Counted from the stretch's first letter, positions 18,289 to 27,887 are shown. The stretch: 64,000 bases of DNA from Gordonia sp. SID5947 (GCF_009862785.1 NZ_WWHU01000001.1:930001-994000), one strand, 5' to 3'. A program made the numbers and translations. The notes: generated from the letters alone by a model not told the origin.

Positions 18289-18912
18289 ATGAGCGACTAC
18301 CTGCGTGACGGGCCCGCGATCTATCGCCAGTCCTTTGCCACGATCCGTGCCGAGTCCGATCTGTCCGCCTTCGCCGCCGACGTGGCGCAGGTCGTGGTGC
18401 GCATGATCCACGCGTGCGGACAGACCGACCTGACCGACGACGTGGTGGCCACCGAAGGTGTGGTGCGGGCCGCGCGCGCGGCGCTCCGGGCCGGCGCGCC
18501 CATCCTGTGCGATGCGTCGATGGTCGCCGCGGGTGTCACGCGAAAGCGTCTGCCCGCCGACAACGACGTTCGCTGTCACCTGTCCGAACCGTCGCTACCT
18601 GCGCTCGCCGAACGTCTGGGCACCACCAGAACGGCTGCCGCGCTCGAGTTCTGGCGCCCGCACCTCGACGGTGCCGTGGTGGCGATCGGCAATGCCCCGA
18701 CCGCTCTGTTCGCACTTCTCGACATGATCGACGACGGCGCACCGCGCCCGGCAGCGATCGTCGGCGCGCCGGTCGGTTTTGTCGGAGCTGCGGAATCCTG
18801 TGCGGCCCTCGCGCTCCGTGACGACCTCGAGTTCATCACGGTGACCGGGCGACGCGGTGGATCGGCGATCACCGCGGCCGCCATCAATGCGTTGGCGAGT
18901 CCGGAGGAGTGA
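18289..18912 (+). CDS. cobH: Precorrin-8X methylmutase
   Basis: 207 residues, normal for the family. It isomerises precorrin-8X to hydrogenobyrinate by moving the C-11 methyl to C-12. The catalytic His41 sits in VRMIHACGQ, and CDASMVAAGVTR and APVGFVGAAESC are conserved. It starts 12 bp after cobG and its TGA overlaps the cobIJ start, so it is in the same operon. Confidence 0.96.
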   Translation: MSDYLRDGPAIYRQSFATIRAESDLSAFAADVAQVVVRMIHACGQTDLTDDVVATEGVVRAARAALRAGAPILCDASMVAAGVTRKRLPADNDVRCHLSEPSLPALAERLGTTRTAAALEFWRPHLDGAVVAIGNAPTALFALLDMIDDGAPRPAAIVGAPVGFVGAAESCAALALRDDLEFITVTGRRGGSAITAAAINALASPEE

Positions 18913-20411
18913 CGTCGGTGAGTGGGAAACTCTGGGGAATCGGCCTCGGACCCGGGGACAGCGAGCTGGTCACGGTGAAGTCGGCCCGGCTCATCGGGTC
19001 GGCCGATGTCGTCGCGTATCACTGTGCGCGACACGGCAACAGCATTGCGCGGTCGGTGGCGGCGCCCTACCTGCGCGACGGTCAGATCGAAGAACGCCTG
19101 ATGTATCCGGTCACGACCGAGACGACCGACCACCCGGGCGGCTATGCGGGGGCGCTGCAGGACTTCTATGCCGAGAGTGCCGCCCGGCTCGCCGAGCACC
19201 TGCGGGCCGGACGCCACGTGGCGCTGCTGGCCGAGGGTGATCCGCTCTTCTTCAGTTCGTACATGCACATGCACAAGCGCCTCGTCGGCGAGTTCGACGC
19301 CGAGATCGTCCCCGGGGTGACGTCGGTGAGCGCGTCGTCGGCCGCGCTGGGGATCCCGCTGGTCGAGGCCGACGAGACGTTGACCGTGGTGCCCGGCACC
19401 CTCCCCACGGCGGAGTTGGTGGCGCGGTTCCGTGCGGCCGATGCCATCGCCGTCCTCAAGCTCGGACGGACCTTTGTCCGGGTGCGTGACGCGCTGGTGT
19501 CGGCTGGTCGGGCCGACGAAGCCTGGTACGTGGAGCGGGCGTCCACCACCGCACAGCGCGTGGTGCCACTGCTCGATGTGAATCCCGATGAGGTGCCGTA
19601 CTTTTCGATGGTCGTGGTGCCCGGGCCGCGTAACAACCCGAATCGTCCCCCGGACGACTCGTCGGCGCGCGGCGAGGTGGTGGTGGTGGGGCTGGGCCCC
19701 GGCGCCGACGACCAGACGACCCCGCAGGTGCAGGTGGAACTCGCTCGCGCCACCGATCTGGTCGGCTACACCACGTACCTGTCACGGGTCACCGCTCGCC
19801 CCGGACAACGAGTCCACGCCAGCGACAACCGCGTGGAGGCCGAGCGGGCGGAATTCGCCCTCGATCTCGCCGCTCGGGGCGCGCGTGTCGCCGTGGTGTC
19901 CTCGGGTGACCCGGGCGTCTTCGCGATGGCTGCCGCCGTCGCCGAGGTCGCCGCGGAACCACGCTGGCACGACGTCGCGGTACGGGTGGCACCCGGGGTG
20001 ACCGCCGCGAGCGCGGTGGCCGCGGCCGTCGGTGCGCCGCTCGGACACGACTTCGCGATCATCTCGCTGTCCGACCGGCTCAAGCCGTGGGACGTGATCG
20101 CCGACCGGATTCGGCACGCGGTGGCTGCCGATCTCGTCGTGGCGATCTACAACCCCGGATCGGCCAGTCGGACCTGGCAGGTCGGCAAACTCAAAGAGAT
20201 CTTGCTGGAGACGGCCTCATCCGACCGGACACTGGTCGTCGGTCGCGACGTGGGTGGTCCGACCGAGAGCCTGCGGACGATCTCGGTCGGTGAACTCGAT
20301 CCCGAGACCATCGACATGCGCACCCTGATCATCATCGGCTCGTCCGCGACCACCGCGGTGCGGCGCACCGGCGGGGACCTCGTCTACACACCCCGTCATC
20401 ACCCTGGCTGA
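18909..20411 (+). CDS. cobIJ: Bifunctional precorrin-2 C20-methyltransferase / precorrin-3B C17-methyltransferase
   Basis: 500 residues made of two tetrapyrrole methylase domains: CobI about 1-240 (GIGLGPGDSELVTVKSARL) and CobJ about 255-495 (VVVGLGPGADDQTTPQ). Both have the N-terminal G-rich SAM loop and a VVSSGDPGVFAMA or LLAEGDPLFFSS motif. The same fusion is known in M. tuberculosis (Rv2066). The two steps flank CobG in the pathway. The GTG at 18909 overlaps the cobH stop and follows GGAGGAG. It ends 1 nt from the convergent cobK, with no room for a terminator. Confidence 0.95.
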   Translation: MTSVSGKLWGIGLGPGDSELVTVKSARLIGSADVVAYHCARHGNSIARSVAAPYLRDGQIEERLMYPVTTETTDHPGGYAGALQDFYAESAARLAEHLRAGRHVALLAEGDPLFFSSYMHMHKRLVGEFDAEIVPGVTSVSASSAALGIPLVEADETLTVVPGTLPTAELVARFRAADAIAVLKLGRTFVRVRDALVSAGRADEAWYVERASTTAQRVVPLLDVNPDEVPYFSMVVVPGPRNNPNRPPDDSSARGEVVVVGLGPGADDQTTPQVQVELARATDLVGYTTYLSRVTARPGQRVHASDNRVEAERAEFALDLAARGARVAVVSSGDPGVFAMAAAVAEVAAEPRWHDVAVRVAPGVTAASAVAAAVGAPLGHDFAIISLSDRLKPWDVIADRIRHAVAADLVVAIYNPGSASRTWQVGKLKEILLETASSDRTLVVGRDVGGPTESLRTISVGELDPETIDMRTLIIIGSSATTAVRRTGGDLVYTPRHHPG

Positions 20412-20412
20412 G

Positions 20413-21180
20413 TCAGCGACTCGCCACCTCGAGGATCCAGTCCATCGCGGCGGCCACCGAATCGACCGCCATGCCCGACGGTGGTTCGGCCGGCCGATCC
20501 ACCATCACCACGCCCACACCGAGTTCGGCCGCCGCGACCAATTTGGCCCTGGTGAGTTCTCCCCCGCTGTTCTTTGTGACCAGCACATCGATCTCGTTCG
20601 TACGCATCAGTTCTCGTTCACTCGAGAGATCGTAGGGTCCGCGCGAACGCAGGATCCGGTGGCGTGGCGGCAGGTCGGTGGTCGGTGGGTCGACCACCCG
20701 GATCAGGAAGGTGGCGTCGCCGATGCCGGCGAACACACCGACGTCCTGCCTACCGGTGGTCAGAAGCACTCGCAGATCCCCCGGCCGCCGGCTCGCACGT
20801 GCCGCGATCTCATCGCCCGCGGCACGCATGTCCGGCACCGTCTCCCAACGGTCGCCGGGACCAGGAGTCCACGCCGGACGGCGAACCCGCAAGAGCGGCA
20901 GGCCCATTCGATCGGCGACGGTCGCCGCATGTGCGGTCATGGTGGTGGCGAAGGGATGCGTGGCGTCCACGACGACGTCGACGTGGTGCGCACGAATCCA
21001 CTCGGCGAGGCCGTCGACTCCGCCGAAGCCGCCGATCCGGACCTCGCCGACCGGCAACCTGGGGTCACGGACCCGGCCGGCGAGCGAGCTGATCACCGGG
21101 ATGCCGGCGGCGATGAGCGACTCCGCGAGTGCGCGCGCCTCTCCGGTGCCGCCGAGCAACAGAACAGGTCCGTCACCCAT
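20413..21180 (-). CDS. cobK: Precorrin-6A reductase
   Basis: 255 residues. The N-terminal loop LLLGGTGEARALAESL, VVDATHPFATTMTAHA and the C-terminal VTKNSGGELTRAKLVAA are typical of CobK/CbiJ, which reduces precorrin-6A to precorrin-6B with NADPH. Its start overlaps the cobM 3' end by 8 bp, so it is the last gene of the SDR-cobL-cobM-cobK unit. Confidence 0.94.
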   Translation of the reverse strand: MGDGPVLLLGGTGEARALAESLIAAGIPVISSLAGRVRDPRLPVGEVRIGGFGGVDGLAEWIRAHHVDVVVDATHPFATTMTAHAATVADRMGLPLLRVRRPAWTPGPGDRWETVPDMRAAGDEIAARASRRPGDLRVLLTTGRQDVGVFAGIGDATFLIRVVDPPTTDLPPRHRILRSRGPYDLSSERELMRTNEIDVLVTKNSGGELTRAKLVAAAELGVGVVMVDRPAEPPSGMAVDSVAAAMDWILEVASR

Positions 21181-21940
21181 CGCGACGGAGTTTTGTCATG
21201 CGGGCCTCGGAGTAGAGGTAGCTGTCGCTGACCGCCGGATGGGCGGCCGGATCGAGAACGCGGCCCACGAAGATCACCGCGGTGCGCCGGATCGCCGCGT
21301 CCGCCAGGTTCGCGGGCAGATCGGCGAGCCGGCAGCGCACGATCTGCTGGTCGGGCCGACTTGCGAATGCGACTGTGGCGGTCGGACAATCCGCTCCGTA
21401 ATACGGGATGAGGATGTCGGTGAGCGCGGCAGCCCGGTGCGCGGCCAGGTGCAACGCCAAGGTGACGCCGGTCGAGGCGAGTCGTTCGAGCTCCTCACCC
21501 GGCGGCATGTCCGTGGACAGTGTCGACACCCGGGTGATCAGCAGACTCTGTCCGACGCCGGGTGCGGTCAACTCGCAGTCGAGGGCGGCGGCCGCGGCGG
21601 CGAAGGCGGGTACGCCGGGCACCACCTCGATCGGGATCCCGCGGGCCGCGAGTTCTCTGCGCTGTTCGGTCATCGCCGAATACAAGGACGGGTCGCCTGA
21701 ATGGAGTCGGACCACATCGTGTCCGGCGGCATCCGCTTGCACGATGTGGGCGACGATCTCCGCGAGCGGCATCCGGGCGGTGTCGATCAGGACGGCATCG
21801 GCCGGACACCGCTCCAGCAGTTCGGCTGGCACCAGTGATCCCGCGTACAGACAGGTCTGGGCGCGTCCGAGAATCTCGGCACCTCGCAGGGTGATCAGAT
21901 CCGGGGCGCCGGGGCCGGCGCCGATGACATACACGGTCAT
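21173..21940 (-). CDS. cobM: Precorrin-4 C11-methyltransferase
   Basis: 255 residues, a tetrapyrrole methylase (VYVIGAGPGAPDLITLRG; RLHSGDPSLYSAMTEQ) that methylates C-11 of precorrin-4 to give precorrin-5. The ATG at 21940 overlaps the TGA of cobL (ATGA) when the cobL C-terminus is read in its conserved frame. That overlap independently supports the corrected cobL end. Confidence 0.94.
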   Translation of the reverse strand: MTVYVIGAGPGAPDLITLRGAEILGRAQTCLYAGSLVPAELLERCPADAVLIDTARMPLAEIVAHIVQADAAGHDVVRLHSGDPSLYSAMTEQRRELAARGIPIEVVPGVPAFAAAAAALDCELTAPGVGQSLLITRVSTLSTDMPPGEELERLASTGVTLALHLAAHRAAALTDILIPYYGADCPTATVAFASRPDQQIVRCRLADLPANLADAAIRRTAVIFVGRVLDPAAHPAVSDSYLYSEARMTKLRRDG

Positions 21941-23141
21941 GTCTTGTCCACCACCCATTGGACGATCGGCAACGACGGCCGCCACGTGGTCATCGTCCCC
22001 AGCGGCGCGGCCGTCTCGACTGCGAACCGACGTAGCGAACCGCTTTGGCGGCCATACCATTCCATGAGCAGCTGCTGGTTCTCCAGGGTGACCGCGTTGG
22101 CGACGAGCCGACCGCTCTCCCCAGTGCCGCCCACGTCGCTTCCAGAACACGTGCGCTGAGCCCGCCACCGATGAAGGCGACGTCGGGTTCGGGTGCGCTC
22201 GCGAAGGCCTCCGGTGCGGCAGCACCCACGGTCAACCGGCCGGCGACGCCGTGGCGGGTGGCGTTGGCGAGTAGTTGTGCCCGTCGGGTGTCATCACTCT
22301 CGAACGCGACGACACGCCCGGTGGGTTCGGCCCGCAGCCATTCGATCGCGATACTTCCGGACCCGGAGCCGATGTCCCACAGGAGTTGTCGGTGACTCGG
22401 CGCGAGCGCAGAGATGGTGAGAGCGCGGATCGGCTGCTTGGTGATCTGGCCGTCATTGGCGTACTCGTCGTCGGGATGTCCGGGGGTGCGACTCCGGCGC
22501 GGCCCGACACAGGACACGGCGACGATGTTCAGTGGATCACCGGGCGGCTCGGCCCAGGTTCGGGCGATACCTCGGACCACTCGTTCGGCGGGACCGCCGA
22601 GCTGTTCGAGGACGGTGATCGCAGACCAACCGAAACCGTTGTCGGTCAACAGGTGTGCCAGCTGCGCCGGGGTTGTCTCGTCGCGACTGAGGATCAGCAG
22701 GTTCCGCCCGTCGGAGAGCCCGTCGGCGACGGACTCGAGGTCTCTGGCCACCGACGTCAGGATTTCGACGTCGGTGAGGTCCCATCCCAATCGCGCACAG
22801 GCGAGCGCAGCGCTCGACACGGTCGGGATCACGTCGACGCGGGCCGCACCGACGGCGCGCACGATCGTGGTGCCGATGCCGTGGAACATCGGGTCACCGC
22901 TCGCCAGGATGTGAACGGTGCCGTCGCGGTCGTTCTCCGGCCCGGTGTGGAGGAGCTCGGCCAGGTGTGTGCTCATCGGCGATCTCCATGGCCGCGACTG
23001 TGCCTCGAGCGGCGGCAGCAACTGGAGTTGCCTCGAAGAGCCGTAGATGACGGCGGCCTCGGACAATTCGGCGCGGGCCCGCATGCCGAGGCCATCCCAC
23101 CCGTCGGCGCCGATCCCGACCACCACGAACCGCCCGGTCAT
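21937..23141 (-). pseudogene. cobL: Precorrin-6Y C5,15-methyltransferase (decarboxylating), frameshifted
   Basis: The N-terminal methylase (FVVVGIGADGWDGLG) and most of the C-terminal decarboxylating methylase (LWDIGSGSGSIAIEWLR; VAFIGGGLSARVLEATWAAL) are read in one frame. The conserved end (GRLVANAVTLENQQLL and WRPSLPIVQWVVDKT) is in the next frame. The break lies at the four-C run 22119-22122; one more base there gives 401 residues, near the 390 of M. tuberculosis CobL. The start ATG overlaps the SDR stop and the corrected stop overlaps the cobM start, so the operon is otherwise intact. A sequencing error is the simplest explanation; a real mutation would block cobalamin synthesis. Confidence 0.9.
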
Positions 23142-23905
23142 CGTGGCAACCGCCGCCAGATCGCGCGAGGGATCAGGCGCATACCGAAGAACACGGGCCG
23201 CAGCGCCCATGGGATCCACACCTCTCCCCGTCCCCGCCGATACGCGACGGCGACGGCGGCGGCGACCTGTTCGGCATCGACCGACAGCGGTGCCGGTTTG
23301 ACTCCCGAATCCATGAGGTCCCGCGTCATCGCGCCGACGACGAAGCCCGGCCGCGCCAGCAGCAGGCGGACGCCACTGCCGTGGAGTGCATCTGCCAGCC
23401 CGCTGGCGAATCCGTCGAGACCGGCCTTGGTCGACCCGTAGACGTAGTTGGCCCGTCGGACTCGGATGCCGGCGACCGACGAGAAGACGATGATGGTGCC
23501 CGAGCCCTGTGCGCGCAGCGCTGTCGCGAGCGGAGTGAGCACGCTGATCTGGGCCAGGTAGTCGGTGTGCGCGATCTGAAGTGCGTGCGTAACATCGGTC
23601 TCGGCGCGTGCCTGATCGCCGAGGATGCCGAACGCCACGATCGCCGCCTCGATCGGACCGAACCGGGCGAGCACCGAGTCGACCAATGCCGTGTGGGACG
23701 CGATGTCGTCGGCATCGAAGGCAATCGTGTGCACCTCCGCCGCGCCTGCGTCGGTCAGCCGGGATGCCTCGGCCCCGAGCTCGTCGGGGCGACGTGCCGC
23801 CAGCACCACTGTCCGCCCCTCGGCGAGACGTCGGGTCAGCGCGACGCCGATCTCGCTTCGACCGCCGAACAGCACGATGGTTCCGGTCGTCGGAGGCAGG
23901 GCCAT
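23138..23905 (-). CDS. Short-chain dehydrogenase/reductase (Rv2073c-like)
   Basis: 255 residues with a Rossmann N-terminus (TIVLFGGRSEIGVALTRRL) and the SDR catalytic Ser-Tyr-Lys in VFSSVAGIRVRRANYVYGSTKAG. The substrate is unknown. Its stop overlaps the cobL start (ATGA), so it heads the cobL-cobM-cobK operon, as Rv2073c does in M. tuberculosis. ATG 23905 is preferred to upstream starts because the family motif begins right after it and GATACT lies 7 nt upstream. Confidence 0.8.
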   Translation of the reverse strand: MALPPTTGTIVLFGGRSEIGVALTRRLAEGRTVVLAARRPDELGAEASRLTDAGAAEVHTIAFDADDIASHTALVDSVLARFGPIEAAIVAFGILGDQARAETDVTHALQIAHTDYLAQISVLTPLATALRAQGSGTIIVFSSVAGIRVRRANYVYGSTKAGLDGFASGLADALHGSGVRLLLARPGFVVGAMTRDLMDSGVKPAPLSVDAEQVAAAVAVAYRRGRGEVWIPWALRPVFFGMRLIPRAIWRRLPR

Positions 23906-23929
23906 GACTGCCAGTATCGCATCGCCCGC

Positions 23930-23935
23930 TAGCGT
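23930..23935 (+). promoter_or_regulatory. Candidate -10 element for the leaderless flavin/F420 reductase gene
   Basis: TAGCGT is followed by 7 nt and the ATG at 23943. The opposing SDR candidate -10 (GATACT, 23913-23918) is only 11 bp away, so the two promoters overlap. Confidence 0.45.
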
Positions 23936-23942
23936 GACGGTC

Positions 23943-24344
23943 ATGACCCGCACCCCCGCTGATCTGGGCCCGGCCGCAGACGAATTCCTCCGCGAACGCC
24001 ACCTCGCCACGCTGGCGACGCTGCGCGCCGACGGTACTCCCCACGTGGTCGCCGTTGGCTTCACCTGGGATGGGGAGAACGGTCTCGCCCGGGTGATCAC
24101 CTCCGACGGCAACCAGAAGGTCCGCAACGTCGAGCGCGGTGGTCATGCCTCGGTGACCAATGTCGACGGACCGCGCTGGCTGACTCTCGAGGGCCCGGCC
24201 GTCATCCGCCGCGACCCCGCGAACGTGCGGGAGGCCGAGAAGCGATACGCCATGCGCTATCGCGAGCCGAAACCCAATCCGCGACGGGTGGTCATCGAGA
24301 TCGCGGTCCGCCGCGTCATGGGTTCCAGGTCGCTCCTGGGCTGA
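23943..24344 (+). CDS. F420/FMN-dependent oxidoreductase of the PNPOx-like split-barrel family (Rv2074-like)
   Basis: 133 residues. The segment FLRERHLATLATLRADGTPHVVAVGFTW and the ending PNPRRVVIEIAVRRVMGS closely resemble M. tuberculosis Rv2074, an F420H2-dependent biliverdin reductase, as I recall that sequence. It probably uses F420 to reduce biliverdin or a similar tetrapyrrole. The ATG at 23943 is supported by a TAGCGT hexamer 7 nt upstream. It is divergent from the SDR-cobL-cobM-cobK operon, again as in M. tuberculosis. Confidence 0.8.
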   Translation: MTRTPADLGPAADEFLRERHLATLATLRADGTPHVVAVGFTWDGENGLARVITSDGNQKVRNVERGGHASVTNVDGPRWLTLEGPAVIRRDPANVREAEKRYAMRYREPKPNPRRVVIEIAVRRVMGSRSLLG

Positions 24345-24376
24345 TCCCCGACGGGCGGCGGTGCCCAGGCGACCGA

Positions 24377-25489
24377 TCAGAGGATCGTGAGATCGTGCGG
24401 GCGGGTGTTCATCGCTTCACAGCCGTCGTCGGTGACCACGACGATGTCCTCTATGCGAGCTCCCCACCGGCCGTCGAAGTAGACGCCCGGTTCGACGCTG
24501 AACGCCATGCCGGGCCGCAAGGTGATGTCGTTGCCGCCGACGATGTACGGCTCCTCGTGCACCGACAACCCGATGCCATGGCCCGTTCGATGGATGAAGT
24601 TCTCGGCGAGACCGAACTCGCGCAGGTGATCTCGTGCGGCCGCGTCGACCCGCTCGGCGGATATCCCGGGGCGGATCACCTCGACCGCGGCGCGTTGGGC
24701 TTCTCGAAGCGCGGCATAGGCCTCGGCAACATCGGCGGGTGGCTCGGTGAAGCAGTAGGTGCGGGTGGAATCGGAGTTGTAACCCGGGTCGACGGGACCG
24801 CCGATGTCGATCACGACGATGTCGTCGGTCTCGATGACGCGATCGGAGAATTCGTGATGCGGGTCCGCCCCGTGCGGTCCGGATCCCACGATGATGAACG
24901 CGGCCTCCGTGTGACCTTCGGCGAGGATCGCGGCGCGGATGTCATCGGCGACCTCGCGCTCGGACCGGCCGGGGCGCAACCATTCGCCCATTCTCGCGTG
25001 TACCCGATCGATCGCGCCTCCCGCCTGACGTAGTGCATCGATCTCGCTGTCGTCCTTGATCATCCGGAGTTCGCGGAGGACGTCGGTGGCCAACGCCGGT
25101 GTCGAACCCGTGTGCGAGGCGATCGGGATCACGTGCAGCGCAGGCATTGTGTCGCACACGGCGAGTTTCGAGGCGGGCGGCAGTCCCGCCAAGGCCAGTT
25201 CGTAGGGATCCTGCCCGTCCACCCAGTCGGCGACATCGATCCCGAGGTCTGCGATCGCCGAGTCGCGAACCGAGGCGAGTTCCAGGCGTGCGACGACGAG
25301 CCGAGGAGCGGCCTCGGCCGGGACCACCAGCGCCGTCAGCCTCTCGAAGGTGTCCGCCCGAGAGCCGGTGAGGTAGCGCAGGTCCGGGCCGGTGGATACC
25401 AGCAGTGCGTCGAGGCCCGCGTCTGCGGTGAGTTGTCGGGCCTTCTCGAGGCGGTTGCGGTACACGTCGGAAGAGAACCGATAGGCCAT
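24377..25489 (-). CDS. pepE: M24 family Xaa-Pro dipeptidase/aminopeptidase (PepE-like)
   Basis: 370 residues: an N-terminal creatinase-like domain (about 1-140) and a pita-bread catalytic domain. All five metal ligands are visible: Asp228, Asp240, His304, Glu333 and Glu347 (IDIGG, NSDSTRTY, TGHGIG, VEPGVY, RIED). It removes N-terminal residues before proline using two Mn2+ or Co2+ ions. TAGGCT (25496-25501) lies 6 nt before the ATG, predicting a leaderless mRNA. Divergent from the exonuclease gene, as Rv2089c/Rv2090. Confidence 0.9.
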   Translation of the reverse strand: MAYRFSSDVYRNRLEKARQLTADAGLDALLVSTGPDLRYLTGSRADTFERLTALVVPAEAAPRLVVARLELASVRDSAIADLGIDVADWVDGQDPYELALAGLPPASKLAVCDTMPALHVIPIASHTGSTPALATDVLRELRMIKDDSEIDALRQAGGAIDRVHARMGEWLRPGRSEREVADDIRAAILAEGHTEAAFIIVGSGPHGADPHHEFSDRVIETDDIVVIDIGGPVDPGYNSDSTRTYCFTEPPADVAEAYAALREAQRAAVEVIRPGISAERVDAAARDHLREFGLAENFIHRTGHGIGLSVHEEPYIVGGNDITLRPGMAFSVEPGVYFDGRWGARIEDIVVVTDDGCEAMNTRPHDLTIL

Positions 25490-25527
25490 GAGCGCAGCCT
25501 ACGCCGGACAATGACAGAGTTGGGGGT

Positions 25528-26520
25528 ATGGCTGGTTCGCTGATGCTCCTCGACGGAGCGAGTCTGTGGTTCCGCTCCTTCTATGCGCTCCCGGAGAAGA
25601 TGACCGCGCCGGATGGCCGCCCGGTCAACGCGGTCCGGGGTTTTGTCGACACCATCGCTGCCCTGGTCACCCGCGAGCGTCCCACTCGCCTCGTCGTGTG
25701 CCTGGATCTCGACTGGCGTCCCGCCTTCCGGACCGACCTCATCCCGTCCTACAAAGCCCATCGGGTGGCGGAGGAGATTCCGCACACGCCGGGCAGCAGC
25801 GTGGACGGGCGCCCGGTCACCGACATCGAGGAGGTCCCGGACACCCTGACCCCGCAGGTCGACATGATCCTCGACGTGCTGCGATGCGCCGGGATCGCGA
25901 CGTCGGGCGCGATCGGATGCGAAGCCGACGACGTGATCGGCACACTGGCGTACGACGAGTCGACCGACCCGGTCGTCGTCGTGAGCGGAGACCGAGACCT
26001 CCTCCAGGTGGTAGCCGACGATCCGGTCCCGGTCCGGGTGCTCTATGTGGGTCGCGGCCTGGCGAAGGCGGAGATGATGGGTCCAGCGGAACTCGCCGAG
26101 AAATACGCGGTGCCCGAGGAACGGGCGGGCGTCGCATACGCGGAGATGGCGATGTTGCGCGGCGACCCGTCCGACGGGTTGCCCGGTGTCGCGGGCATCG
26201 GTGAGAAGACCGCGGCGAAACTGATCCGCGAGTTCGGCAGCCTCGATGCCCTGGAATCAGCTGCGGCCGACAGCACTTCGTCGCTGCCCACGCGAGCACG
26301 GAAGTCGTTGCTGGCCTCGGCAGACTATCTCGCCGCCGCGCGAACCGTGGTGTTGGTCCGCACCGACGCCGACACCATCGACAGCACAGACGACGACAGG
26401 CTTCCCGACGCGCCGGTCGATCCCGCCGGACTTGCCGACCTGATCGACGAATTGGGCATCGGGGCGTCCGTGGCGCGACTGGCCAAGGCCCTCGACTGGC
26501 CCGCCGGCTCGGATCGATGA
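25528..26520 (+). CDS. 5'-3' exonuclease (FEN/PIN-like with H3TH)
   Basis: 330 residues. Acidic metal-binding motifs [38 protein letters not shown] and [13 protein letters not shown] are followed by an H3TH DNA-binding segment ([18 protein letters not shown]). This is the stand-alone counterpart of the Pol I 5' nuclease domain, acting on 5' flaps during repair or Okazaki fragment processing. A G-rich stretch precedes the ATG. It overlaps the next gene by 4 bp. The position matches Rv2090. Confidence 0.9.
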   Translation: MAGSLMLLDGASLWFRSFYALPEKMTAPDGRPVNAVRGFVDTIAALVTRERPTRLVVCLDLDWRPAFRTDLIPSYKAHRVAEEIPHTPGSSVDGRPVTDIEEVPDTLTPQVDMILDVLRCAGIATSGAIGCEADDVIGTLAYDESTDPVVVVSGDRDLLQVVADDPVPVRVLYVGRGLAKAEMMGPAELAEKYAVPEERAGVAYAEMAMLRGDPSDGLPGVAGIGEKTAAKLIREFGSLDALESAAADSTSSLPTRARKSLLASADYLAAARTVVLVRTDADTIDSTDDDRLPDAPVDPAGLADLIDELGIGASVARLAKALDWPAGSDR

Positions 26521-26816
26521 GTACTCGACCGAGCAGAGAGGTGCACCTGACCGGCTGGCTGCTGGTCCCCGCCGAGAGACGTGCCCGGGTCGACGCGCTC
26601 CTCGAAGAGCATCGACGGCTGACGCTGGCCGAGCCGGGATGTATCGAGTTCTCGGTCACTCCGAGCGCCGACCACGCCGACCGGATGATGGTCGCGGAAC
26701 GGTTCACCGATCGTGGCGCCTTCGACGCTCATCGGCGGCGAGCCGCGGAGTCCGAATGGGGTGTCGCGACTCGCGATCTGCACCGCGAGTACACGATCGA
26801 CGATGGTCAGGCGTGA
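26517..26816 (+). CDS. Antibiotic biosynthesis monooxygenase (ABM) domain protein
   Basis: 99 residues with a dimeric alpha/beta-barrel pattern: [32 protein letters not shown] and [17 protein letters not shown], like YgiN-type quinol monooxygenases. The natural substrate is unknown. The ATG overlaps the stop of the exonuclease gene (ATGA), so the two are translationally coupled, though a functional link is not obvious. Confidence 0.75.
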   Translation: MSTRPSREVHLTGWLLVPAERRARVDALLEEHRRLTLAEPGCIEFSVTPSADHADRMMVAERFTDRGAFDAHRRRAAESEWGVATRDLHREYTIDDGQA

Positions 26817-26836
26817 CAGATCTCGGCCGACGAGCG

Positions 26837-27688
26837 TCAGCTGGTCGGCCGGGACACCTCGTATTTGCCCTCGTCGTCGAGGAAGGTGACCGTGACGGTT
26901 TGCTGCTGGCCACCGACGGTCGCCGTACAGGTGAATGACGCGCCCTTCTCGACGCGCTCACCGGACGGGCATTGGACGTCGGAGACCTCGCTCGCCTGGT
27001 AGTCCTCGGTGAGCACCTTCTTGACGCCGTCTTGCACCGCATCCTGTGAGATCGTCTTCGGCGCCCAGCCAGGAACGACAAATGCCGTGATCAGGACGAT
27101 CGCCGCGATCACGAGCGCGGCTCCGCCACCGAACAGCAACAACTTCCGCCGACCCGACTTCCCCTGTGGAGTGGCCATCGACGCGAACTGGTCGCCGCCG
27201 AACTGGCCGTACTGCGGCTGACCCGGATACTGCTGCTGGGGTTGAGCGCCCGGCGGCGGACCGTATCCCACCCCCGGTTGCGTCTGGTCGCCGTAGGGCC
27301 CCGGACCGTACTGTCTGGGTGCACCGTACTGGCCGGGTGTCCCGTACTGTCCCGGCGCTCCATATTCGGCGGGCTGGCCCGGTGCGTAGCCCTGGAACGG
27401 CGGACCATTGCTGCCGGGACCCTGCTGGGCTTGATCCGGTGCGGAACCTGGTTGCGGGTGAGCCGGTTGCCCGTAGGCCGGTTGCCCGTAGTTCGACTGA
27501 CCGTAGTTCGACTGACCGTGGGAGGGTTGTGCCGAACCCGGCTGACCGTAGGTCTGCTGCGGTGCGCCGGCCTGCGAGAAGCCGGGTTGTGGGTACTCGG
27601 GTTGAGGTGTCTGCGGCGAAGGGGCCGCGTCCGATGCATCCGGCTCCGGCTGTCCGCTCGGACGGCTCGGATCGTTCGGCTCACTCAT
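26837..27688 (-). CDS. DUF4333 membrane protein with long YGQ/PGQ-rich disordered N-terminus (Rv2091c-position)
   Basis: 283 residues. About 170 N-terminal residues are low complexity, rich in Pro, Gln, Gly and Tyr with repeated YGQ and PGQ units. One transmembrane helix follows (LLLFGGGAALVIAAIVLITAFVV), then an extracytoplasmic DUF4333 domain with a Cys pair (VQCPSG; FTCTAT). The ATG at 27688 follows GGGAGAG; a longer frame upstream is unlikely. It sits downstream of helY, in the order seen in M. tuberculosis. Function unknown. Confidence 0.8.
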   Translation of the reverse strand: MSEPNDPSRPSGQPEPDASDAAPSPQTPQPEYPQPGFSQAGAPQQTYGQPGSAQPSHGQSNYGQSNYGQPAYGQPAHPQPGSAPDQAQQGPGSNGPPFQGYAPGQPAEYGAPGQYGTPGQYGAPRQYGPGPYGDQTQPGVGYGPPPGAQPQQQYPGQPQYGQFGGDQFASMATPQGKSGRRKLLLFGGGAALVIAAIVLITAFVVPGWAPKTISQDAVQDGVKKVLTEDYQASEVSDVQCPSGERVEKGASFTCTATVGGQQQTVTVTFLDDEGKYEVSRPTS

Positions 27689-27887
27689 GCGTCTCTCCCG
27701 CTCTGCCCGGTGGCCGGGCACCGTTGCGCCTGGTCATGGTGGTCGTCGAGAGTTGAGTACCCGCCGCGGGTCCCACGGCGGTGGTCGATCCAGCCCACCT
27801 GCACTCCCGACCGCGTGGAGAACGTTACCTCACAGGTCGGGCGGCCAGCGGTCGCCGACGCGCGTGACACCTGCGTCAGTCGTGCGC

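Noticed and set aside
22119..22122. Programmed ribosomal frameshifting in cobL
   Set aside because: No slippery heptamer with a supporting pseudoknot is obvious, and the same -1 lesion occurs in three unrelated genes, which favours base-calling error.
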